From assembly GCA_019677205.1 (NCBI GenBank), contig JAAMXY010000821.1, positions 1 to 23,120 of the forward strand: a stretch of 23,120 nucleotides of DNA. The letters run 5' to 3'. Of this stretch, positions 18,112-23,120 are shown piece by piece; positions within the stretch are counted from its first letter, which is position 1; every line of letters starts with the position of its first letter. The notes beneath the pieces are model-generated. The model ran no database searches, was not told where the DNA came from, and saw only the letters and a program-made list of their open reading frames with translations. The position numbers were made by a program, and so were the translations under genes. This DNA comes from Pinguiococcus pyrenoidosus. Taxonomy: Eukaryota; Sar; Pinguiophyceae; Pinguiochrysidales; Pinguiochrysidaceae.

Positions 18112-19029
18112 ATGCTTCGTCTCGTGGCCTCTCTGCTGTTGATCAGCGGCGTAAGCGCCTGGAGAGCGCCGCTGAAGCCCTCTGTCCAGGTATCTTCCGC
18201 TCTTCTACAGCGCGTTTCGCCGGTTTTCGCCGCAAAGACGCTTCGGTGCAGATAGCGGGAGTTGTGGCTGCTATGTGGCTGAAGCCTCGAGGCGATCTGG
18301 ACGCCAAAGTGGGACTCCAACGCAAGATTTGCAGGCTCCCCTGACGCATTTGCCCTCCTTTTCCCCATTTTTGGGCCCTTTTTCGCCTCTACAGATGAGC
18401 CTGGACCGCAAGGGCGCCGTGCAGCAGCTGGCGGTGACGCTTGGAGCCTTGTGCGTGAGTCCGGCGGTGTCTCGCGCGGCCAAGTACGGAGACTTTGGCG
18501 TCGGATCCCCCGAGGTAGGAGGCTTTCGAAGGCGATTCCAAGTGGGAGGGCTCTTGCAAGGCTCGATGGGAAGTCCATGGCCTGATCCGCGATGCGCATG
18601 TGCATGTGCATGCGCTCTGATATCCAGGTGCTCAACCCCTCGGAAGCGGTGAAGGACACGGACGCCATCAAGTCCAAGGAGGTGCAGGACAGCCTGGACA
18701 AGATCCGCGCCGTGCACGATAAGGTGAAGAGCATGCGGGCGGCGGTGCTGAAGGACCCGCAGGTGGACATCCTGGGCACCTTGCGCACCATCCCGTACGC
18801 GGACGTCCGCATCGCCATGTACACGGCGAGCAACACCGTCTTCGACGAGGACACGCAGCGGGGCACCGACCGCCTCATCCGTGTCATCATGCAAGACATT
18901 AGCGAAGCGGAGCTGGCAGCGCAGCAGAAGCCAGGAGTGCCGCGCACGGAGCGCAAGGCGGAGGCCCTGCGGCGGAAAATGCAGAAGCTGGACTCCGGCA
19001 TCGACGACTACCTCAAGTTCTTCTCGTAA
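18112..19029 (+). CDS. Thylakoid-lumen four-helix-type protein, PsbQ/Psb31-like, three exons
   Basis: Exons 18112-18189, 18395-18514 and 18628-19029 (introns 205 and 113 bases, both phase 0) give 199 aa. Targeting is tripartite. MLRLVASLLLISGVSA is an ER signal peptide with Trp at +1 (WRAPLKPS), a residue accepted in place of Phe at the complex-plastid transit start. MSLDRKGAVQQLAVTLGALC (27-46) then looks like a thylakoid transfer signal with an Arg-Lys pair (Tat-like), cleaved near SRA|A (54/55). The mature part starts KYGDFGVGSPEVLNP and is helical, with a striking block VFDEDTQRGTDRLIRVIMQD (137-156). Size and architecture fit extrinsic photosystem II proteins of the PsbQ'/Psb31 group in red-lineage plastids. 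The lumenal location is well supported; the exact subunit name is not. Intron 1 could hide a small additional exon, but the direct junction already gives a sensible leader. Confidence 0.8.
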
Positions 19030-19549
19030 AGAGGCTCGCCTCCCAGCGGCTGGACAGCGCGTGGCGTAGAACGATCTCAGCTGCTCAGCTTGATGCGGAG
19101 ACGGCGGTGAGAGCAAGGGATTCGTTTAGAAGTTCGAAGCCTTCCTTGGGTCATCACGTCACTATGCTATGACCTCGCGGACTGCGACAACTACTGGTCG
19201 CGGAAAAAAAAAAGAAGAATGTCGAGGCACGTTCACACCCCACTCGCATTCGTGCCTCGGGCACCGCACTGACGCCATCGAGAGCCTGCGTCCTCTCCAC
19301 TCACTCTTCACAGATCTCACGCACGTGCGCCTACCGAAACGCTTCTACCACTGCAAATCTGGATTTTTAACCGTGAATCTGGATTGTTTTACCTGCGAAT
19401 CTGGGTTCTCAACTGCGAGTCTGGCTTTTCAACACTTCCACTGACGAGGACCCTTCCGCTCCCGTCCTGGCACACACTCATCGACATGGGAGGGGGGCGG
19501 TACCCAGACAGCTCACTTGCCAAACGGACTTCGTACAAAGACTCGCCTC
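19030..19549. other. Convergent 3' intergenic region with 21-bp repeats
   Basis: 520 bases between the stops of the lumenal-protein and zeaxanthin epoxidase genes. It contains an A-run (19204-19213), four imperfect 21-bp tandem repeats at 19351-19433 and a G-run near 19491-19498. An open frame at 19169-19444 crosses the repeats but shows no known protein and is not called. Confidence 0.6.
19351..19433. repeat. Four imperfect 21-bp tandem repeats
   Basis: Units are 19351-19371, 19372-19392, 19393-19413 and 19414-19433 (20 bases). The consensus is ctgcgaatctggattttcaac, with several substitutions per copy. They lie in the convergent 3' region between two plastid-protein genes. Confidence 0.9.
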
Positions 19550-21329
19550 CTAGAAAAAGGGGAGGTTGTCCAGCAAGCCACTCAGGCCTTCAAACAGCCC
19601 ACTCTGCGTCCCCGTGGCCACCAGGCCCTCGACCGCCTCCTCGGCGACGTCCGACTCGGCTACCGTGGTCCCCGCGCCGAGGAGGGACTCCAGGAAGGTG
19701 CCGCCGGCGATCGCGTCCAATGCAAGGCCTGAGAGCAGCACGGAGGGGCCGAGGATGAAGAGGTCTCGGATCGGCTCGAGGTTGTACGGCGAGTTGCGCC
19801 ATCCGGCGTAGAGGAAGTTGAACTGGATGGAGAAGAAGATCGGGAGGATCGGCTGCATGAGCCGGGTGACGATGCCGTTGTAGTTCATGTTCTCCATGTT
19901 CATCTTGCCGTCTTCGAAGGTGACCTTCGCCGGCGTGTCGAAGCCCTGGATGATGATGTCGGAGGCGAAGCGGCTGAGCCCCTGCACCGTGGCCGAGCGA
20001 AGCAGGCGCCGGTTGGTGTACTCCTGCAGCGCCTTCTCGATCTCCGAGTGACTCCGCGTCTTCAGCTTCAGGAGCTCCTCCGACATGACCTTGGCGTCCT
20101 CGATGGCCTGGCAGCCGCCCTGCCCCAGATTCGGCATCATGGCGTGGACGGCGTCGCCGAGCATGGCCACGCGCCCCTCGCCCCAGGCGTTCTCCGCGAC
20201 GGTGATGGTCGGCGGGCGGTCGTACAGATCGCGGCACTCGATCTCCTGCTCCGTGGTCGCCTTGAGAATGTCGTGGATGTCGGGGGACCACGCCTCGAAC
20301 AGGGTGCGCAAGTGCTTCACGGTGCCGCCCTCGGGCACCTGGTCGCTCATGCCCGGTGGCTGCGCCAGGAAGGCGTACCACTGGTACCGGCCGCCGCCGA
20401 TGTCGGTGATCACGAAGTACTGGTTCGGGCCGATGTAGACCTTGTAGCCGACCTCCCCGTGATCCGGCGCCTCGTAGTCGATCTCTCCCGCGTAAACGAC
20501 GTAACCGGAGTACGCGACGCCGGAGCCATCGCCGCGCGCCGGCTGGTTGCGGAGGTGCGCGCGCACGGCGGACCAGATGCCGTCGGCGCCCACGAGCACG
20601 TCACCTTCCACGGTGCTGCCGTCCGCGAGCTGGACGGTGACGCCATTCTCGTGCTGCTGGAAGGAGTCCACGCCGCAGCCGTGCATGACCGGGGTGCCGT
20701 GGCGGCCCAGGGCCCCGAGGAAGTGCTCCTGCAGCTTGGGCCGCTCGATCACGCAGGTGTACTGCATCTTGCGGTTCTTCGCCGGCGTCTTGAGGTCGAA
20801 CTTGGCGTACCACTCGTCACGGACGCCATCCTTGATGCCATTGGTCAAGTTGCCCGTGAACGTGGCGCTGTCCTCGATGGCACTGCACAGCTCGCTGTCG
20901 ATGAGCCGCAGCGTTTCCACGGCGTTGGACGCCAGCTGAATGGGGCCTCCGAAGGGCCGGAACTGCTTGGTCTTCTCCAGCACCTTGACGTCCACCTTGT
21001 CGCTCTGGCCTAGCGCATGCGCCAACGCCAGGCCACCGACGCCTCCGCCGGCCACCAGCACTCGCAGCGGTGCCTCCTTGGACACTTCTGCAGAAGCGCC
21101 GTCAGGCCGGAAAACGGACGACGTCAGTGCATTCCAAGCTGCCCAAAAGATCTCAGAGCCGCCCCATCAAGTCTGGATGCTACGGGGGCCTAGATTCACC
21201 TGCCGGCAGCGTGTCAGGCGTGTCCAACGGGGCTGTGGCTGCGCGGAGACGCGTTGTGGCCGGGGCCTTGCGGGTGAATGCCGCCGCTTGCAGCGCCGAG
21301 AGCAGCAAGAACGCCGCGTGCAGCTTCAT
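19550..21329 (-). CDS. ZEP: Zeaxanthin epoxidase (FAD monooxygenase), plastid-targeted, two exons
   Basis: Converts zeaxanthin via antheraxanthin to violaxanthin, using FAD, O2 and reducing power, on the stromal side of the thylakoid. It supplies the xanthophyll-cycle pigments, including diatoxanthin-type cycles in related algae. Exon 1 is 21329-21200 and exon 2 is 21087-19550 (112-base GT-AG intron, phase 1); the product is 555 aa. MKLHAAFLLLSALQAAA|FTRKAP is a signal peptide with Phe at +1, the hallmark of complex red plastids. Exon 2 shows the Rossmann motif VLVAGGGVGGLALAHAL (53-69), the middle motif LVGADGIWSAVR (208-219) and the flavin motif GDAVHAMMPNLGQGGCQAIE (354-373), which fits ZEP rather than salicylate-type hydroxylases. 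The C-terminus has hydrophobic stretches (PILPIFFSIQFNFLYAGW; FILGPSVLLSGLAL) that may bind the membrane. No FHA domain is seen, unlike plant ZEP. The start was fixed by the signal peptide. Confidence 0.92.
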
Positions 21330-22226
21330 CGTGGCGCCTGCTCTATTGGGAGGGGGGGCAAACAGCCTGGGAGCGGATGGGCCTCCGCACAGAGCGCTGC
21401 AGGCGAAGATGAAGTGTTGACGTCGGCAAAACACATGTTCCGGCCGTGGCCGCTGGCGTTACCTTTTAATTTAGAAACGTCAACTGGACAAAGAATCGAA
21501 GCTGCTTGCAGGGATGGGCAGAGAATTGCGAAAATTTAGAGTTTTTGGTACGGAGACCTGACCACAACTCTACCGAAATTGATGACATATGAGTGGTTCA
21601 CGTTTGGCGACTTATTTCTACCTTGTGTTGTTCTTGAAGTTTTGAATACAATATTTTATGAGTTACATAAGGAATTTAATAATTTAAATATTCAAAAAAT
21701 AAGCAGAGGGATGAAGCTTTCGACGCAGCAGCCGTCGATGTGACTTGGAACCAGATGGCCAACCACCTTGCGACAGCGATCCATAGCGAGGCGGTCTCCC
21801 CCAATGGTGTGCGTCGCGGTTAGGCCAGCCATACCCCAAACCCGGACTCGGGCGAGCGGCCCGGACTCGCTCACGAACTTCCTCCGAAACATCCCGGAGA
21901 AAGATAAAAGATTTCAAAATATTCCTGAACTTTCGATTCAATAAGTTTTTATTCCATGAATACAATGAAATCTCAGATAATATATCACTTATTATTAATT
22001 ATACAATTGATAAAACAAAATTTAAAAACATCAGAGAAAGATATGCGCCCGCTCATGATACGCGTCATCACGAATGCCGGTGTTCGTTACGCCGCTGTCG
22101 ATTGAAATTGGCGCCATTTTGGGGCAAAAGAAGGCCATTTCCGCCTCAGATCCCACAGAGCGGCCGTCTCTGCCGCGCAGTTCTGCTCTATACAAGCGTC
22201 GAAGCACGACTGCGTCGTGAGCGGCC
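21330..22226. promoter_or_regulatory. Divergent intergenic region with AT-rich island
   Basis: 897 bases between the zeaxanthin epoxidase start and the PH/EDR2 gene. From about 21590 to 21710 and again from 21900 to 22035 the sequence is strongly AT-rich (for example ttattattaattatac). These flank a GC-rich core at about 21710-21900. The core carries a 66-codon minus-strand open frame (21892-21692) that is not called as a gene. The last 190 bases before the plus gene return to normal composition, with ctctatacaag near 22185 as a weak TATA-like match. Confidence 0.5.
21640..22040. other. AT-rich island with GC-rich core
   Basis: Two AT-rich arms enclose about 190 bases of GC-rich DNA. The contrast with surrounding DNA is sharp. 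It may be an old insertion (mobile element remnant or organelle DNA) or a structural or replication element. No terminal repeats or transposase could be identified. Confidence 0.5.
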
Positions 22227-23120
22227 ATGGCCGACATCCTCGTGAGCGGCACTCTGCTGCGCAAAGTACTGGATCGCGCCTGCATCTGGCGTAAACGCCA
22301 CAGTTTCCCTTACACCGCCGATCTCTGCGTTGCGTCGCAGGTGGAAAATGTGTGGGTTTCCCACGAGTGTCAGCTGGCGGCGTCTGGCGTGCTGCGCGTC
22401 GGAAGCGATCTGTCGCTGGAGCTGGCCAGCTCGCAGGTCGGTCAGCTGACGGCGAAAGGCGCCACAAAAGGCGTCCGACGCCTCACAACTGCTGCGCCGT
22501 TCGCCTAGGTGTCCTTTCAGATGGCGTCGGAAGTGCAGGAGCTGGGCGCCGGCGCCCCCAGCGAGGCGCTGTGGATCGTGGCGGACATCTTCCAGACCGA
22601 GGTCTTCTGTGCCGAGAGTAATGATGCGTTGCTGCAGTGGCAGCAGGCCTGGGAGGTGGTGATCATGGGCGGGTCGAATGGGGAAGCGGCAGTGGCGGCG
22701 CCCGCGGCCAGCGCTGAAGAGCCGAGCGTCGCAAACGGAGCTGCTGGGGAAGGGCACAGCCAAGAGATGCGGCCTGGACAGCCGGCGGGCCTGACATACC
22801 CCAAGGTATGGTGGTGCCACGGCCGGTCACGTGGTATGCAATGCAACGATGGGTAATAGGACCTGCGACTCGGCTTGCGCGCAGATGGAAGATGGGACCC
22901 ATTGCTGGACCGATCGCGACGCCGCGCACTTCAATGTCCGCCAGCCGCTGTACAGCAAGAAGAAAGGCAAAGGCCCCAGCGAGCCGTCGTTCTACGAGTG
23001 CCTCGGGATGGATCTCTTTCGCTCCGGTGGGCTCTGCTTCAAGCTGACTGGCTTCATGCCTTGCGTCGGCCGACTGACAACTTGCTCTACCTTTCGACAG
23101 GCACGAAGAGGGACAACATG
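22227..23120 (+). CDS. PH domain + EDR2_C (DUF1336) protein, 3' end beyond window
   Basis: Exons 22227-22436, 22521-22805, 22885-23026 and 23101-23120 onward (introns 84, 79 and 74 bases; phases 0, 0, 1); 219 codons are visible. The N-terminus looks like a PH domain split by an intron: ILVSGTLLRKV...IWRKRHSF opens it, and VADIFQTEVFCAES...LLQWQQAWEVV (about 88-121) matches the final strand and helix with its Trp. After an Ala/Gly-rich linker, exon 3 begins the EDR2 C-terminal domain: CWTDRDAAHFNVRQPLYSKK and EPSFYECLGMDLFRS, continuing across the last splice to GTKRDNM. EDR2-type proteins bind phosphoinositides and act at endosomal or plasma membranes; plant EDR2 also has a START domain, for which there is no room here. 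Exons 2-4 are well supported. The exon-1 end (GTCGGT donor) and the start ATG are less certain. Confidence 0.8.

Noticed and set aside
20048-21013. Plus-strand open frame of 321 codons
   Set aside because: Antisense shadow of zeaxanthin epoxidase exon 2.
22291-22340. Extra 50-base intron in the PH/EDR2 first exon
   Set aside because: GTAAAC...GCAG would fit consensus, but the spliced frame becomes Arg/Gly-rich without PH pattern; the unspliced frame is more PH-like. Left as uncertainty.
1-23120. tRNA, rRNA, snRNA, CRISPR or intact transposon
   Set aside because: No TPsiC-like box in a cloverleaf context, no snRNA or rRNA signature, no spaced repeats, and no transposase, reverse transcriptase or terminal repeats were found on either strand.

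Overview
The window is nuclear DNA of a eukaryotic alga with a red-derived complex plastid (chlorophyll-c type: ochrophyte, haptophyte or similar; I cannot place it more closely). The reasons are as follows. Most genes are split by short GT-AG introns of about 56-205 bases. One gene encodes a cytosolic ribosomal protein uL2 of eukaryotic type. Two genes encode plastid proteins with an ER signal peptide followed by a transit region: a zeaxanthin epoxidase with an AAA|F cleavage context like the 'ASAFAP' motif, and a thylakoid-lumen protein. A kinesin-2 suggests that the organism makes a flagellum at some stage. Coding DNA is GC-rich; a few intergenic islands are strongly AT-rich.

Layout, left to right: (1) kinesin-2 motor, minus, running off the left edge; (2) five-exon protein kinase, plus; (3) ribosomal protein uL2 (RPL8), minus, two exons; (4) single-exon multi-pass membrane protein resembling PAQR/hemolysin III, plus; (5) PRUNE/exopolyphosphatase-type DHH-DHHA2 phosphoesterase, minus, three exons; (6) lysine/arginine-rich putative nuclear protein of unknown function, plus, four exons; (7) large secreted type I membrane protein resembling Dictyostelium DD3-3, minus, three exons; (8) type-B carboxylesterase-like protein with a dead active site and a two-helix membrane hairpin inserted in the hydrolase fold, plus, two exons; (9) thylakoid-lumen PsbQ/Psb31-like protein, plus, three exons; (10) zeaxanthin epoxidase, minus, two exons; (11) PH + EDR2_C (DUF1336) lipid-binding-type protein, plus, running off the right edge.

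The gene order alternates strands almost perfectly, giving five head-to-head and four tail-to-tail pairs. Divergent pairs share intergenic regions of about 0.37-1.1 kb and convergent 3' ends lie 75-560 bases apart. The genes do not form one pathway. The only obvious functional neighbours are the two plastid genes (9 and 10), both linked to the photosynthetic membrane. The most unusual item is gene 8: intron removal restores the family's conserved Glu-Asp-Cys-Leu block directly after an extra membrane hairpin whose loop carries an acidic dileucine sorting motif.

All exon models were built by hand from reading frame, splice consensus, phase agreement and family conservation. No transcript data or database search was available.
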